Below, piece after piece: positions 19,134 to 28,855 of a stretch of 64,000 nucleotides of DNA. Numbering within the stretch: the first letter of the stretch is position 1; the number at the start of each line of letters is the position of its first letter. This stretch comes from Natrinema hispanicum (lineage in GTDB: Archaea > Halobacteriota > Halobacteria > Halobacteriales > Natrialbaceae): the NCBI RefSeq assembly GCF_004217335.1, contig NZ_SHMP01000005.1, positions 186,001-250,000 of the forward strand, read 5' to 3'. A model generated the notes under the pieces. The model was not told where the DNA came from, did no database searches, and worked only from the letters and a program-made list of their open reading frames with translations. The position numbers and the translations under genes are program-made.

Positions 19134-20144
19134 ATGGAGTATACCACGCTCGGCAACACGGGCACGACCGTCTCGAAACTCTGCTTCGGCACCTGGCGCT
19201 TCGGTCGCGAGACCGGTGGCGTCGTCGAAACAGGCCGCGATGAGGCCCACGACCTTCTCGACGCCGCCTGGGACCACGGGATCAACTTCATCGATACGGC
19301 CAACGTCTACGGCGATCCCGACGGCACCAGCGAGGAGTGGATCGGCGAGTGGCTCGCAGACCACGACCGCGAGGACTTCGTCATCGCCTCGAAAGTCTAC
19401 TTCCCCTTCGATGGCTGGGGCGAACCCGGGCCGAACGACTCCGGACTCGGACGCAAGCACATCCGCGCCCAGATCGAGGGCACCTTAGAGCGACTGGGGA
19501 CCGACTACCTCGATCTGTACTACATCCACCGCTGGGACGACGACACACCGATCGAAGAGACCCTGCGGACGCTCACCGACCTCGTTCGCGAGGGGAAAGT
19601 CAACTATCTGGGGGCCTCGAGCATGGCCGCCTGGAAGCTCACCAAGGCGCTGTGGGAAAGCGACGTGGAGGGCCTCGAGCGGTTCGACGTGACCCAGCCG
19701 ATGTTCAACGCGGCCAATACGGACGACGTCGGCGACTACCTCGATGTCTGTGCGGACCAGGATCTCGCGGTCTGTCCGTACTCGCCGCTTGCCGGTGGCT
19801 TCCTCACCGGCAAATACGAGCGCGCTGAGGACGGCACCGTCGTCGCGCCGGACGGCTCGCGAGCCAGCCTCACCGACCTGTTCGAGGATCGCTATACGAG
19901 CGACACTGCCTGGGAGGTCCTCGAGGCCGTCGAGTCCGTCGCGGACGACCTCGACGCCACGCCCGCACAGGTCTCCCTGCGATGGCTAATGGACCAGGAT
20001 CGATTCACCTGCGTGCCGATCGTCGGCGCACGCACCCCGGCCCAACTCGAAGAGAACGTCGGCGCGGTCGACCTCGAGTTGAGCGACGAGCAGTTCGCCC
20101 GGATCGACGACGCGCGTGGTGGGGACGACGACGGCTATCGCTAA
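19134..20144 (+). CDS. aldo/keto reductase
   Basis: A 336-residue aldo/keto reductase barrel. Catalytic residues are visible: the Asp and Tyr of DTANVYGD, Lys in ASKVYFP and His in YYIHRWD. The C-terminal VPIVGARTPAQLEEN motif contacts NADP(H). The start MEYTTLGNTG is the standard family beginning; a longer upstream frame is not. The substrate is unknown. It is divergent from the K+ channel gene and seems to stand alone. Confidence 0.92.
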   Translation: MEYTTLGNTGTTVSKLCFGTWRFGRETGGVVETGRDEAHDLLDAAWDHGINFIDTANVYGDPDGTSEEWIGEWLADHDREDFVIASKVYFPFDGWGEPGPNDSGLGRKHIRAQIEGTLERLGTDYLDLYYIHRWDDDTPIEETLRTLTDLVREGKVNYLGASSMAAWKLTKALWESDVEGLERFDVTQPMFNAANTDDVGDYLDVCADQDLAVCPYSPLAGGFLTGKYERAEDGTVVAPDGSRASLTDLFEDRYTSDTAWEVLEAVESVADDLDATPAQVSLRWLMDQDRFTCVPIVGARTPAQLEENVGAVDLELSDEQFARIDDARGGDDDGYR

Positions 20145-20274
20145 GTGTCGACGGGTTGTCCCTCCGCCAAACAAGATTCGATTCTGCGTCTGCATACGAG
20201 GGACGGCACCAGTACGCGGCTCCCGTCACCTGACGTCGAACCGGCGATCCGTCTTCGACGGACAGGGGTCGGTG

Positions 20275-21678
20275 TCAGTCTCTCATCGAGGACGAGGCGG
20301 GTGCTGTCTCGGAGCCGTTCGCCGTCGTCGATCCGAACCGCGGGCGGAGCACGCGCCAGACGACGCTCGGACGGAGGAGACTGGTTGCCGACCGCTCCAG
20401 TCGGAACACGCGGAAGAACGCCTCGGTGAGGTTGCCGTCGTCGTGGGCCCGCCGGAGGAGGCGAGCGACGTACGTATTGAAGAGATCGGTCCCGAACGGC
20501 TTCGGTCCCGTCGTCTCATCGAACATGAAATCCTTTCCCACAGCGATCTTCCACGCCTCGTCGATGATTTCGTCCGTCCGGCGGAAGAATCGCGACCCAA
20601 GGCCCTCGAACCCGGCTTCGAGTTCGTGATGCAACGCGAGTGCGTCCAGTGTGGCGACCGACATCCCCTGTCCGTAGATCGGATTGAAGCTGGCGAGAGC
20701 GTCGCCCGTGACGACCAACCCCTTCGGGAACCGGTCGAGGGAAGCGTAGTGTCGCCGGATGCTGGATGGAAACGGATACCGCGACGTCCCAGAGACCCAC
20801 TCCTGTTCGCGGAGCCGACGACCGATTTCGTCCCGCGGTAACGTCTCGGCCCACTCGAGGACCGTCTCGCGGTCGGCCGGGGCCTGTTCGCCGTGAATCC
20901 CCTGCAGGATCACCTCCCACTGATCGTCCTCGATTGGGAGCATCGCCGCACCGCGTGGCCGATGGGGCTCCGGTGCGACGAGCACGCCACCCCGGACCGC
21001 CGGCGGTCGGTCGATCCGGACGGTGCTGTAGGTGACGTCGATCTCGACCGCGTCGACATCGGGCACCGGATACCCGTGCGCCTCGAGCCACGTCGGGGTT
21101 CGACTCTGTCGGCCGGTCGCGTCGACCACGAGCGGTGCCTCGAGAGTGGTCTCTTGCCCGTTCTCGTCGCGGAATCGTACTCCCGTCACCCGTTCCGTCT
21201 CGGTGTCGTGTTCGTAGCCGAGGACGCGACACCCGCCGCGTAACTGGACCTCGTCGAACTCCCGGACCCGCTCGCGGATGACGTGCTCGAACAGGGGCCG
21301 GCTCGCATAGAGGGCAGGCAGTTCGGCAGTCGCCTCCGCGACGGCCCCTCCCTGCTCGTACCATACGAAGTCTTTGCTCATATCGAGCTGCAGCCCGCCG
21401 GCGGACTGAATCGCGTTCCCGAATCCCGGAAAGAAGTCCTCGAGTGTCGTCCGCCCGGCCTCGAGCATCGCGTGTGGCTGGCTCGTCTGTGGTGCCCCCT
21501 CGCGGGCCACTGGCGTGTTGGGAATCTCGTCGCGCTCGAGGACCACTACTTCGGCAAACGAATCGCGGAGAACCCGTGCCGCACAGAGTCCCGCCACGCT
21601 CCCGCCGACGACGACTGCCCGCTGACCGATGGATGGTGCTCGCCGCTCGTCGTATCGTGCGATGTTGGCCAGCGTCAT
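20275..21678 (-). CDS. FAD-dependent monooxygenase-like flavoprotein
   Basis: A 467-residue flavoprotein. The N-terminal Rossmann motif is VVVGGSVAGLCAARVL, and the C-terminal FAD motif is VTGDALASFNPIYGQGMSVA, as in aromatic-ring or geranylgeranyl-reductase-like enzymes. A central LVVDATGRQSRTP matches the DG/ATGR motif of the group. The variant GGSVAG (rather than GAGxAG) is seen in a subset of these enzymes. The substrate is unknown. No neighbour suggests a pathway. Confidence 0.8.
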   Translation of the reverse strand: MTLANIARYDERRAPSIGQRAVVVGGSVAGLCAARVLRDSFAEVVVLERDEIPNTPVAREGAPQTSQPHAMLEAGRTTLEDFFPGFGNAIQSAGGLQLDMSKDFVWYEQGGAVAEATAELPALYASRPLFEHVIRERVREFDEVQLRGGCRVLGYEHDTETERVTGVRFRDENGQETTLEAPLVVDATGRQSRTPTWLEAHGYPVPDVDAVEIDVTYSTVRIDRPPAVRGGVLVAPEPHRPRGAAMLPIEDDQWEVILQGIHGEQAPADRETVLEWAETLPRDEIGRRLREQEWVSGTSRYPFPSSIRRHYASLDRFPKGLVVTGDALASFNPIYGQGMSVATLDALALHHELEAGFEGLGSRFFRRTDEIIDEAWKIAVGKDFMFDETTGPKPFGTDLFNTYVARLLRRAHDDGNLTEAFFRVFRLERSATSLLRPSVVWRVLRPRFGSTTANGSETAPASSSMRD

Positions 21679-21777
21679 TCCTCGTACCCTATCACGTAGC
21701 TGCGCGACACCTGATAGTCGCTCTGGAACGTCACCGCCAGCCCGGCAACGGTCAGGGTCCGCTGCTCCCGTCTACGG

Positions 21778-22968
21778 TCACTCGCCGGCCGTCGGCTCGA
21801 GGCCGACGCGGTACGTCGTCAGGTTCTCGTAGCCGTCCTCGGTGACGACGACCAGGTCTTCGATACGAACGCCGCCGACTGCGGGATCGTAGATGCCGGG
21901 CTCGATCGAAATCACGTGGCCCGGCTGCAACTCGCCGCCGGCCGGTGAGACGCTTGGCTGTTCGTGGACGTCGAGGCCAACGCCGTGGCCGGTGCTGTGG
22001 ATGAAGCCCGTCTCCGTGTTCGGATCGCTCCGCAGCGTCGCGTAGCCTGCGTCTTCGATCACATCGCAGGCCGCGCCGTGGACGGCAGCGCCGGTGACGC
22101 CAGCCTCGACGGCCTCGAGGGCAGCGTCGTAGGCCTCGCGGGTGACCTCGTAGCGCCGACGGGCCGCCGCGCCGGGATCGCCGCGGGCGAACGTGCGAGT
22201 CATGTCGGCGTGGTAGCCCGTCTCCTTGTCTCGGGGGAAGATATCGATCACGATCAGCTCGTCGGCTGCGAGCGGCCCGCTGCCCCGGTCGTGGGGATCC
22301 GCGGCGTCAGCCCCGCAGGCGACGATCGTCTCGTCCAACGAACAGCCGTGGCGCAACAGGGTGATTTCGATCTCCTCTGTGACGCGTTCGCTGGTGAGCG
22401 GGTCGCCGTCGTAGACGAGGATTCCGTCCTCGATGTCGGCGGTGGCGATCAGTTCCTCGGCGCGGGCCATCGCAGCCTCGTTGGCCCGCTGGCTCGCCCG
22501 GATCTGCTCGAGTTCCCAGTCGGTTTTCGTCGCGCGGATGTCAGTCACGATCCCCTCGGATTCGACCGTCATCGTAAGGCCGTGTTCGCGGAGGCCGTCG
22601 GCGGTTCCCGTCGGAAAACCCTGTGGCACGGCGATCGAGGCGACGTTGTGATCCGCGAGAAAGGCCGCGATCGTCTGAATCCGCCCCTCGTACTGGCCGT
22701 GCTCGGCCACTAGTTGCTGGTAGTCGTAGGCGGCCCGTCGCGTAACCGAGTCCGCGTTCGCCTCGGCGGTCGCGCGGCCGTACTCGAGTCCGGAGACGAG
22801 CAGAGAGACACCCTCCTGCGTGACGAGTGTCTGGTAGGGGTCCGGTGCAGTAAACCCCGAGACGTACCGCTGGTCGGAATCCGAGGCGTCGTCGTCGATC
22901 AGGTAGCCATCCAGCCCGTTAGCTGCGAGAAACTCCCGAAGTGCGGCGAGATCAGCATCGACGTTCAT
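21778..22968 (-). CDS. M24 family metallopeptidase (Xaa-Pro peptidase-like)
   Basis: A 396-residue 'pita-bread' metallopeptidase. It has an N-terminal creatinase-like domain and a C-terminal catalytic domain whose metal ligands can be read: Asp in VIDIFPRD, Asp in YHADMTRTF, His in [13 protein letters not shown], Glu in ISIEPGIY and Glu in GVRIEDLV. It probably removes N-terminal residues before proline. The start is the ATG at 22968-22966 ([10 protein letters not shown]). It is divergent from the lipoprotein gene across about 100 nt. Confidence 0.88.
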   Translation of the reverse strand: MNVDADLAALREFLAANGLDGYLIDDDASDSDQRYVSGFTAPDPYQTLVTQEGVSLLVSGLEYGRATAEANADSVTRRAAYDYQQLVAEHGQYEGRIQTIAAFLADHNVASIAVPQGFPTGTADGLREHGLTMTVESEGIVTDIRATKTDWELEQIRASQRANEAAMARAEELIATADIEDGILVYDGDPLTSERVTEEIEITLLRHGCSLDETIVACGADAADPHDRGSGPLAADELIVIDIFPRDKETGYHADMTRTFARGDPGAAARRRYEVTREAYDAALEAVEAGVTGAAVHGAACDVIEDAGYATLRSDPNTETGFIHSTGHGVGLDVHEQPSVSPAGGELQPGHVISIEPGIYDPAVGGVRIEDLVVVTEDGYENLTTYRVGLEPTAGE

Positions 22969-23069
22969 GACTGGACGTGTGCGAGCCGCGCACAAAACAC
23001 CGAGGGTCACGGCCATCATCGACTGATCGAACCCACACACTTATCATTAGAGATGGTAATCTCCCGCGT

Positions 23070-24227
23070 ATGAATCGTCGGCGGCTCCTCGCTGTGGGTG
23101 TCACGGCTGCACTTGCCGGCTGTGTGAGCTATCCGGGTGACGACGAGCCGTCCGGAACTGAGCCCCCCGAAAGCGAAACCCTCGTTCGCGACGCCATCGA
23201 GACGCGCCGCCACATGACCGACCTGCAGGCCCGTCGGACCATGACGGTCGAAACACCCGACGAGACCGTCGAGAGAATCGAGCAGATTGCACGCCAACCG
23301 CCGGCCAAACAGCGCATCGACGTCCTCGAGTCGAGCGATCCCGACGTCCCGGCCGGCGCTGTGACCGTGACCAACCGGGCCACGACGTGGGAGTACGACC
23401 CATCCGAGGACGTCGTCGATAAACAGTATCATCCGAACAAAGTCGACACCGATCGGACGCGACTCGTCCTCGAGAGCCTGCTCGAAGAGTCCCGGCTGGG
23501 CTACGACGGCGTCGAGACCGTCGACGGCCGCGAGGCACACGTCGTCGAGACGAAGCCGCCGGTCGAGGACATCGGCCCAGCGGTCGACCTCGTCGTCGGG
23601 GAGACGACCTTCGTCGTCCCACTCCGGGCGACCGGCGATCCCGACGCAATGGACGTCTCCCGGGAGGTCTGGATCGACGACGAGTACCGGTATCCGATCA
23701 GGGAGCGAAACACGGTCAGTATCGACGGCGAGGTCCGCCACAGGCTGACCGTCACGTACGAGGATCTCGTGATCGACAAAGGGCTCGAGCCGGGAACGTT
23801 CACGTACCAGCCACCGAACGACGCGACCGTCGTCACCGACGGGCGCAAGCCGTTGGGCGTCTTCGAGTCGCAAGCGGCTGCCGAAGCCGTCGCTCCGTAT
23901 AATCTGCCGGAGCCAGCAGTCCCAGCGTCGTACACCCTCGATCGAGTCACCGTCGTCGAGAAGGCCGAGCGGTTCGGGACGACGACGACGTTGTGGTACA
24001 ACGATCCGAACGTGGTCGCACGCGAACTCTACGTGGCCGTCCGGGAAGTCCAGCGGTTCAGCCCCGACGTCCTCGAGGCGATCGAGATCGATGGCCACAC
24101 GGCCTACCGTCGCGATGGGGGGATTCAAAGCGTGTTCTGGACCTGTGATGACGTGAGCTACGAGGTCTCGAGTCTCACCGACGACGCGCCGCTGCTCGAG
24201 ATCGCGTCGTCGATCGGCTGTCCCTGA
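23070..24227 (+). CDS. lipoprotein, LolA/MucB-like fold
   Basis: A 385-residue secreted lipoprotein. It has an N-terminal RRRLLAVGVTAALAGC lipobox, which puts the lipidated cysteine at about 18. The middle resembles LolA/MucB-type outer-membrane-carrier folds common in haloarchaea (ARRTMTVETPDETVERIEQI, then VTNRATTWEYDP). The C-terminal region, from SYTLDRVTVVEKAE to LEIASSIGCP, resembles the DUF4367 module. It is presumably anchored on the outer face of the membrane. The function in archaea is unknown. Confidence 0.78.
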   Translation: MNRRRLLAVGVTAALAGCVSYPGDDEPSGTEPPESETLVRDAIETRRHMTDLQARRTMTVETPDETVERIEQIARQPPAKQRIDVLESSDPDVPAGAVTVTNRATTWEYDPSEDVVDKQYHPNKVDTDRTRLVLESLLEESRLGYDGVETVDGREAHVVETKPPVEDIGPAVDLVVGETTFVVPLRATGDPDAMDVSREVWIDDEYRYPIRERNTVSIDGEVRHRLTVTYEDLVIDKGLEPGTFTYQPPNDATVVTDGRKPLGVFESQAAAEAVAPYNLPEPAVPASYTLDRVTVVEKAERFGTTTTLWYNDPNVVARELYVAVREVQRFSPDVLEAIEIDGHTAYRRDGGIQSVFWTCDDVSYEVSSLTDDAPLLEIASSIGCP

Positions 24228-24284
24228 TGGTGCGCCGGGACTGGCCCGCAGTAATATGTGACCGAAGGGACAACTAGTCGTGGG

Positions 24285-24761
24285 ATGGAGAAGACGAACG
24301 AAGCGACCGTCGACTGGAAAACGTACGACCCCGACGAGACGACGTTTCGTCGGAAGGAACTCTCGAGCGCCGTCGATGCAGCCGACCTCGGGTGTAGCCT
24401 GTATGAACTCTCGCCGGGAATGTGCTCGTGGCCCTATCACTACCACACGGCCAACGAGGAGGCGCTCTACGTGCTGGCGGGCAAGGGCAAACTCAAGGCC
24501 GAAACGGGCCTCGTAGAGCTGACGGCCGGCGATTACGTCACGCTCCCGGCGAACGAAAGTGGCGGGCACCGAGTTCTCAACGACAGCGAGGAGCCACTTC
24601 GATATCTCGCGATTTCGACGATGAACGAGCCGGACGTCACTGTCTATCCGGAAATGGACAAGTTCGGCGTCTTCGTCGGCTCACCGCCGGGCGGCCGCGG
24701 AGAACGGACGCTCGAGGGCTACTACCACATCGACGACGAGACCGAGTACTGGGAGGAGTGA
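24285..24761 (+). CDS. cupin domain protein
   Basis: A 158-residue single-domain cupin. The first cupin motif contains HYHTANEEALYVLAGKGKL, giving His-x-His and Glu metal ligands. The second contains GGHRVLNDS. The C-terminal part (NEPDVTVYPEMDKFGVFVG) is typical of a widespread cupin subgroup. The start MEKTNEA was chosen; a GTG nine codons upstream is possible. It lies 52 nt before a second cupin gene that has its own TATA box. Confidence 0.82.
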   Translation: MEKTNEATVDWKTYDPDETTFRRKELSSAVDAADLGCSLYELSPGMCSWPYHYHTANEEALYVLAGKGKLKAETGLVELTAGDYVTLPANESGGHRVLNDSEEPLRYLAISTMNEPDVTVYPEMDKFGVFVGSPPGGRGERTLEGYYHIDDETEYWEE

Positions 24762-24782
24762 CGATAGTGTCGGCTCCTGAAA

Positions 24783-24791
24783 ATTTATATC
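24783..24791 (+). promoter_or_regulatory. TATA box for second cupin
   Basis: ATTTATATC lies 23-31 nt before the ATG at 24814, the spacing of a leaderless haloarchaeal promoter. Confidence 0.55.
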
Positions 24792-24813
24792 CCATACATG
24801 ATTCTCTACCAAT

Positions 24814-25179
24814 ATGAGAAAAGTGAACAAATCCGATGCGCCGGCACTCACTCGCAACGACGGGCTGGTTTCTCACATCCTCCACTCACAGCACGAGGTC
24901 TCGGAGACTGACCTGACGATTACCTGGGTCGATGTCGAACCGGGGGCACGGCAAGTGAGACACGAACACGACCCGGAACAGGTCTACGTCATCCTCTCCG
25001 GCACTGGCATTATGACCGTCGGCGACGACGAGCGCACAGTTGCGGCCGGCGATCTCGTGCATATTCCGTCAAACACCGAACACAGCCTCGAGAACACCGG
25101 TGACCGACCGCTCGAGTACGTCTCCGCCGCAACGCCGTCGTTTCCGGCAGCCGAAGTCGATGAGTTCTACGAACAGTAG
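24814..25179 (+). CDS. cupin domain protein
   Basis: A 121-residue cupin with the first motif HEHDPEQVYVILSGTGIM and the second HIPSNTEHSLEN. Together they supply the usual His/Glu/His metal site. The N-terminus (MRKVNKSDAPAL) is short and polar. The reaction is unknown. It follows the first cupin but has its own TATA box, so it may be transcribed separately. Confidence 0.85.
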   Translation: MRKVNKSDAPALTRNDGLVSHILHSQHEVSETDLTITWVDVEPGARQVRHEHDPEQVYVILSGTGIMTVGDDERTVAAGDLVHIPSNTEHSLENTGDRPLEYVSAATPSFPAAEVDEFYEQ

Positions 25180-25271
25180 CCGATCGGAATCGTGAGACGC
25201 CGATAGGCTTTTTCCGTGGCCCTGCGAAACAGTCGCACAATGGACAACGTTACGAGCCGGGTGATGGTTCG

Positions 25272-25487
25272 ATGACAGGTGTTCGCGAGTGGATTCAAAC
25301 GGCCCGCGAAGAGCGATGGGGAATGTTAACGGATCTGGTCTTTGCAATCCTCTGGGTGACGGGGGTCGATCTCATCGTCCGTCTCCTCGATGGGCCAGAC
25401 TGGGCCCGCTATATGTTCATGGCCGCAGGGATCGTCGCGTACTTCGGGCTCGTCTGGAGTTTCGAAGCCGCGAAACAAACACAGTAG
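25272..25487 (+). CDS. small two-helix membrane protein (71 aa)
   Basis: A 71-residue protein. An amphipathic basic N-terminus (TGVREWIQTAREERWG) precedes two membrane segments (about 18-38 and 46-64) separated by LLDGPDWARYM. Proteins of this shape are common and uncharacterised in haloarchaea. The ATG at 25272 gives a compact protein with normal codon bias. It borders the AT-richer island to its right. Confidence 0.6.
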   Translation: MTGVREWIQTAREERWGMLTDLVFAILWVTGVDLIVRLLDGPDWARYMFMAAGIVAYFGLVWSFEAAKQTQ

Positions 25488-25847
25488 TGACCGCTGTCGG
25501 TTGCAGTCGGGAGCGACACCAGACGAGGTTTTGTCAGCGAGTCGTGCCGCCAAAGACGGTTTTCCGATCGGCTATCGTAGCCACTGAACGTCACTGCACA
25601 CCGGCCGCACGATAGGAGTGCGGTTCGGAGCGAGAACCGCGGACGATGCGATCGGTGTGTAACGCGATTCAGTCGTTCCGATAACAGTCGTTGGTAATAC
25701 GGTTTTGTTATTCAGCGCAGCTCGTGAAACCCGCGTTCAGTACAGGATGAGGAGTTACCGAGGTCACCAATAAGCTACCAAGTGTCTGGCAGAAACGTAC
25801 TGCGAGACTCAGAGAGTTCTACCAACAAAATTAATTGAATTTGATAA
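25488..25847. other. gene-poor, AT-richer intergenic stretch
   Basis: No coding frame with haloarchaeal codon bias is visible on either strand. The left part holds a 7-bp inverted repeat (GCGGTTC/GAACCGC, arms 25620-25626 and 25634-25640). The right end, just before the zinc-finger gene, is unusually AT-rich (aattaattgaatttgataatt) and on the minus strand could serve as that gene's terminator. Confidence 0.5.
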
Positions 25848-26279
25848 TTAAAAGAGTATGTTTGATAGGAATCCGCCACCAGATGAATCATTGTAGTCTT
25901 CCACGTCCCCGCGGATTTTCGGATGAGTTTCAAGATATTCATCTATCAACCAAACTGAACCTGTTTTTTGATATATGAACAGGCCTGGTAAATCATAAGT
26001 TTCCATGGCTTTCTTTGCTTCACCAAGTGCTTCTACTTGATTCTGTGGATTACGTTTGTCGCGCCAGTTTTCCGTGGTATTAACATCATCTGCCCTAATA
26101 GAAACCTCATACGGAAGATCATCGAAAGCACGATTTGAGTGCCGACTCCGAACTACGACACCGTTCTCCCATACCGAATCGAACATCTCTTGGCACTCAT
26201 CACAATACTCGTAATCAAGATGTCTATTGTGTTTAGGTGGGTTTGCATCCTCCGTCCCGCATCTCGCACATTTTCCCAT
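25848..26279 (-). CDS. hypothetical zinc-finger protein, atypical composition
   Basis: A 143-residue protein. It opens with a zinc finger (CARCGTED at 4-11, with CDEC at about 27-30) and then a mixed alpha/beta region (QVEALGEAKKAMETYDLPGLF). It ends in a Gly-rich hydrophobic tail. It is clearly less acidic and more AT-rich in codon choice than all neighbours (e.g. AAT, ATA and TTT codons), which suggests recent horizontal acquisition. I do not recognise the family. A TATA-like TTTATAAGGT lies about 115-125 nt upstream. Confidence 0.6.
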   Translation of the reverse strand: MGKCARCGTEDANPPKHNRHLDYEYCDECQEMFDSVWENGVVVRSRHSNRAFDDLPYEVSIRADDVNTTENWRDKRNPQNQVEALGEAKKAMETYDLPGLFIYQKTGSVWLIDEYLETHPKIRGDVEDYNDSSGGGFLSNILF

Positions 26280-26392
26280 ATTGCCTTTCTCAAATGAATA
26301 ACTGATAAACCTGTGCTCTGACCAGACTCATTCGTTCTCGCCAAATCTGAGCGATTGGCCGTTGAAGATATGCGTTCTGTATCCTGCACGAC

Positions 26393-26402
26393 CTTATAAA
26401 CA
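26393..26402 (-). promoter_or_regulatory. TATA-like box upstream of zinc-finger gene
   Basis: On the minus strand TGTTTATAAG reads as a strong archaeal TATA box. It lies about 115-125 nt upstream of the chosen start, so the transcript would have a leader of about 90 nt, or an unannotated leader peptide could be present. Confidence 0.4.
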
Positions 26403-26659
26403 TCATCTACAACTGGAAAGAATTTCAGCGATCAGTTCGCACGTGCAGTGACCGGATTTGTCGGCTTGGTTTCGGACGTAATTCTGGATACAGAAGCCGC
26501 GCTACTATCTACTGATAAGCAAAAGCCGTCGCAACTGAGTGCCGAGGGTAGCCGAGTCAGACGACTGGACAGCACAGGTTCTCCATCGGCAGTAACCAGA
26601 CTTCCAGCCGCGCAGTTCGATCGGGTCCGAATTAACAGCTACAAATTATTTCAGTCGAA

Positions 26660-26703
26660 AATAGACGTATTGCGGTCGAATAAAACCGTGAAAAACGCTG
26701 CGT
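26660..26703 (-). terminator. T-rich transcription terminator after usp
   Basis: Directly after the usp stop codon the minus strand reads three T-tracts (GTTTTTC, TTTTATT, TATTTTC) within about 45 nt. Archaeal polymerase terminates at such runs without a hairpin. Confidence 0.5.
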
Positions 26704-27165
26704 CTATGCCGAGTCGCGGCTATCGACGACCATCACTGGTGCCGTCACGCTACGAAGCGTTCGTTCGGCGACGCTGCCGAGCAACGCACGCTTGATGCCT
26801 GAACGGCCGTGCGATCCCATGACGACGAGGTCGATGTCGTTGTCCTCGACGTAGTCCTCGATCAGCGAGTGAGGTTTGCCCGCTGAGACGTGCTCGACGG
26901 TCTCGAGGCCGTGTTCGGCGGCGCGGTCGGCGACGAAGCCGGTGGCGCTGTCGGCACGGTCTTTGATCTCGGTCATCTCGCCGAAGTGACCCTGTTCGAT
27001 ACGATCGAGCTGTTCAGCCCCGAGACTGAGACTCATCGAGTCGGTATCGACCACGTACAGGGCGTGTACTTCGGCCCGATACTTTTCAGCGAGGTCGACC
27101 GCGTGCTCGACTGCCGCTTCGGACGTTTCGCTGCCGTCTGTCGGAACGAGTATTTTCTCGTACAT
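26704..27165 (-). CDS. universal stress protein (UspA family)
   Basis: A 153-residue UspA-fold protein. It starts YEKILVPTDGSETSEAAVEHA and contains the nucleotide-binding motif GSHGRSGIKRALLGSVAE (G-x2-G-x9-G-S). The ATP-binding signature is intact. It starts 4 nt after the stop of the symporter gene and probably rides in the same transcript. The pairing of UspA with acetate-type symporters is common in haloarchaea. The role is unknown; stress or energy sensing is inferred. Confidence 0.88.
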   Translation of the reverse strand: MYEKILVPTDGSETSEAAVEHAVDLAEKYRAEVHALYVVDTDSMSLSLGAEQLDRIEQGHFGEMTEIKDRADSATGFVADRAAEHGLETVEHVSAGKPHSLIEDYVEDNDIDLVVMGSHGRSGIKRALLGSVAERTLRSVTAPVMVVDSRDSA

Positions 27166-27169
27166 TGTC

Positions 27170-28855
27170 TTAGTCGTCAAGGGGTTCGCCGCCGTCGGTC
27201 ACGACGTCTTCTGCAGACTGCTGCTGGCCCATTGGTTCGGGGCTGTGACACTGTCGGACCATCTTCTTGGTCTCGAGCGACGGTTCGTCGGTCATCACGG
27301 AGACGATGATGGTGACGGCGAAGACGACCGGAACGCCGATGAGCGCCGAGCCGATCGCCGGCAGCCACTGTGCGAGTGCGGCCACGTACGGCTCACCGTT
27401 GCTGATGTACGTGGGCAAGACTTCGTTGATCATCGGGATGAACCAGATGGTCAAGCCAGTGAGCATCCCGGCGAGTGCGCCCTGACGGTTCGTGTTCTCC
27501 CACCAGAGACCGAGGAAGAACATCGGGAACAGCACCGTGCCGGCCAGCGAGAACGCGTAGGACACCAGTGCACCGATCGGTGCTGCGGGGTCGAGTGCAG
27601 CCAGCGTGGTCAGGACGCCCAGGGCGACGATGCCCAGCCGACCGACGAGGATCTGCTGGCGCTGCGTCGCGTCCTCATTGATGAGGTTCACGTAGATGTC
27701 GTGGGAGACCGCCGAGGAGCCGGTGATGAACAATCCGGCAGTCGTCGCGATCGCGGCGGCGATCCCGCCAGCAGCCACGAAGCCGACGAACCACTGTGGA
27801 AGGTTCGCGAACTGTGCGGCGACCACGACGAGAACGTCGGCAGTTGCTGCGGACATGCCACCCTCTGCGGCGTACGTCGTCGCAGTGTTGGGGTTCACGT
27901 CGAACAGCCGCACACCGAAGGCCGTGTACGCCGGCGCACCGAGGTACAGCAGGAGGATGAAGAACAGCCCGGTCACGGTCGACCAGCGGGCAGTTCGTTC
28001 GTTTTCAACCGTGTAGAAGCGGACCAGGACGTGTGGGAGTCCGCAGGTCCCGACGACCAGCGAGAAACACGTCGCGATCCAGAGGTACGGGCTGGCGGTT
28101 GCGAACGGTTCGCTGAACTCGGTGCCGAGTTCACTGATCAGCATCCCGTATTCGATCTGCGGGAGCACCGTTGAGTAGCCCTGCGTCCAGCCGACCACGT
28201 ACATGCCGGCCAGGAAGGCACCGATAAGGATGACGTACTGGACGGCCATGTTCTTGGTCGCACCCATCATGCCCGAGAGGGTGAGGTAGAGGACCGTAAT
28301 GGTCATCATGACGATGACCATCGCCTGGTAGCCGCTGAGCCCGGCGAAGCCGATGTCGCCGAAGATGTACAGGCCGACAAGGGCCATCCCGCGGGCCTGC
28401 CCGATCGCGTAGACGAACGCGATGAGGAACGCCGTGATTGCTGCGATGCCACGTGCGGTGTCAGAGTTGAATCGGTCGCCGACGAAGTCCGGTGCGGTGT
28501 ACTTCCCGAACCGGCGCATCTGTGCGGCCATGAAGATGAGCAGGATGAAGTATCCCGTCGTCCAGCCGACGACGAAGGCAAGTCCGTAAAAGCCCGAGAG
28601 GGCGATCAGTGCCGCCATCCCGAGGTAGGATGCGGCCGACATCCAGTTGGCCCCGATCGCCATCCCGTTCTCGATGTTCCCGATCGACCGGCCCGCGACC
28701 CACATGTCCTCCGTGTCGGCCACGCGGAACACGAAGCCGATCAGGAGGAAGATCGCAAGCATCCCCAAAACGAGGACAGCCGGTGCAAGTTTGAACGAGA
28801 CGTCCATTCCCTGCGGTAGCAGGCCCGACTGCAGGAGGGTTCCCGTGCCCGTCAT
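27170..28855 (-). CDS. sodium:solute symporter large subunit (acetate-type)
   Basis: A 561-residue integral membrane protein of the SSS family with 12-14 predicted membrane segments. It resembles the VC_2705/ActP-like class, with an N-terminal RVADTEDMWVAGRSIGN, then AIGANWMSAASYLGMAAL and a central GTCGLPHVLVRFYTV. It should import a monocarboxylate, most likely acetate, with Na+. The small DUF4212 subunit gene precedes it with a 4-nt overlap. The neighbouring acetyl-CoA synthetases support acetate as substrate (inference). Confidence 0.9.
   Translation of the reverse strand: MTGTGTLLQSGLLPQGMDVSFKLAPAVLVLGMLAIFLLIGFVFRVADTEDMWVAGRSIGNIENGMAIGANWMSAASYLGMAALIALSGFYGLAFVVGWTTGYFILLIFMAAQMRRFGKYTAPDFVGDRFNSDTARGIAAITAFLIAFVYAIGQARGMALVGLYIFGDIGFAGLSGYQAMVIVMMTITVLYLTLSGMMGATKNMAVQYVILIGAFLAGMYVVGWTQGYSTVLPQIEYGMLISELGTEFSEPFATASPYLWIATCFSLVVGTCGLPHVLVRFYTVENERTARWSTVTGLFFILLLYLGAPAYTAFGVRLFDVNPNTATTYAAEGGMSAATADVLVVVAAQFANLPQWFVGFVAAGGIAAAIATTAGLFITGSSAVSHDIYVNLINEDATQRQQILVGRLGIVALGVLTTLAALDPAAPIGALVSYAFSLAGTVLFPMFFLGLWWENTNRQGALAGMLTGLTIWFIPMINEVLPTYISNGEPYVAALAQWLPAIGSALIGVPVVFAVTIIVSVMTDEPSLETKKMVRQCHSPEPMGQQQSAEDVVTDGGEPLDD

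Larger units (their letters stand above)
26280..26703. other. intergenic region between usp and zinc-finger gene
   Basis: No credible gene. The left third is AT-rich and contains the TATA-like promoter of the zinc-finger gene. The middle (26440-26640) has neither coding bias nor obvious repeats. The right end is T-rich on the minus strand and probably terminates the usp/symporter unit. Confidence 0.45.

Noticed and set aside
25620..25640. GCGGTTC/GAACCGC inverted repeat as terminator
   Set aside because: No T-run follows it on either strand and the nearest upstream gene ends 130 nt away.
26153..26389. 78-codon frame upstream of the zinc-finger gene
   Set aside because: It overlaps the start of that gene in another frame and has no coding bias. 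It does share the promoter region, so a leader peptide cannot be fully excluded.
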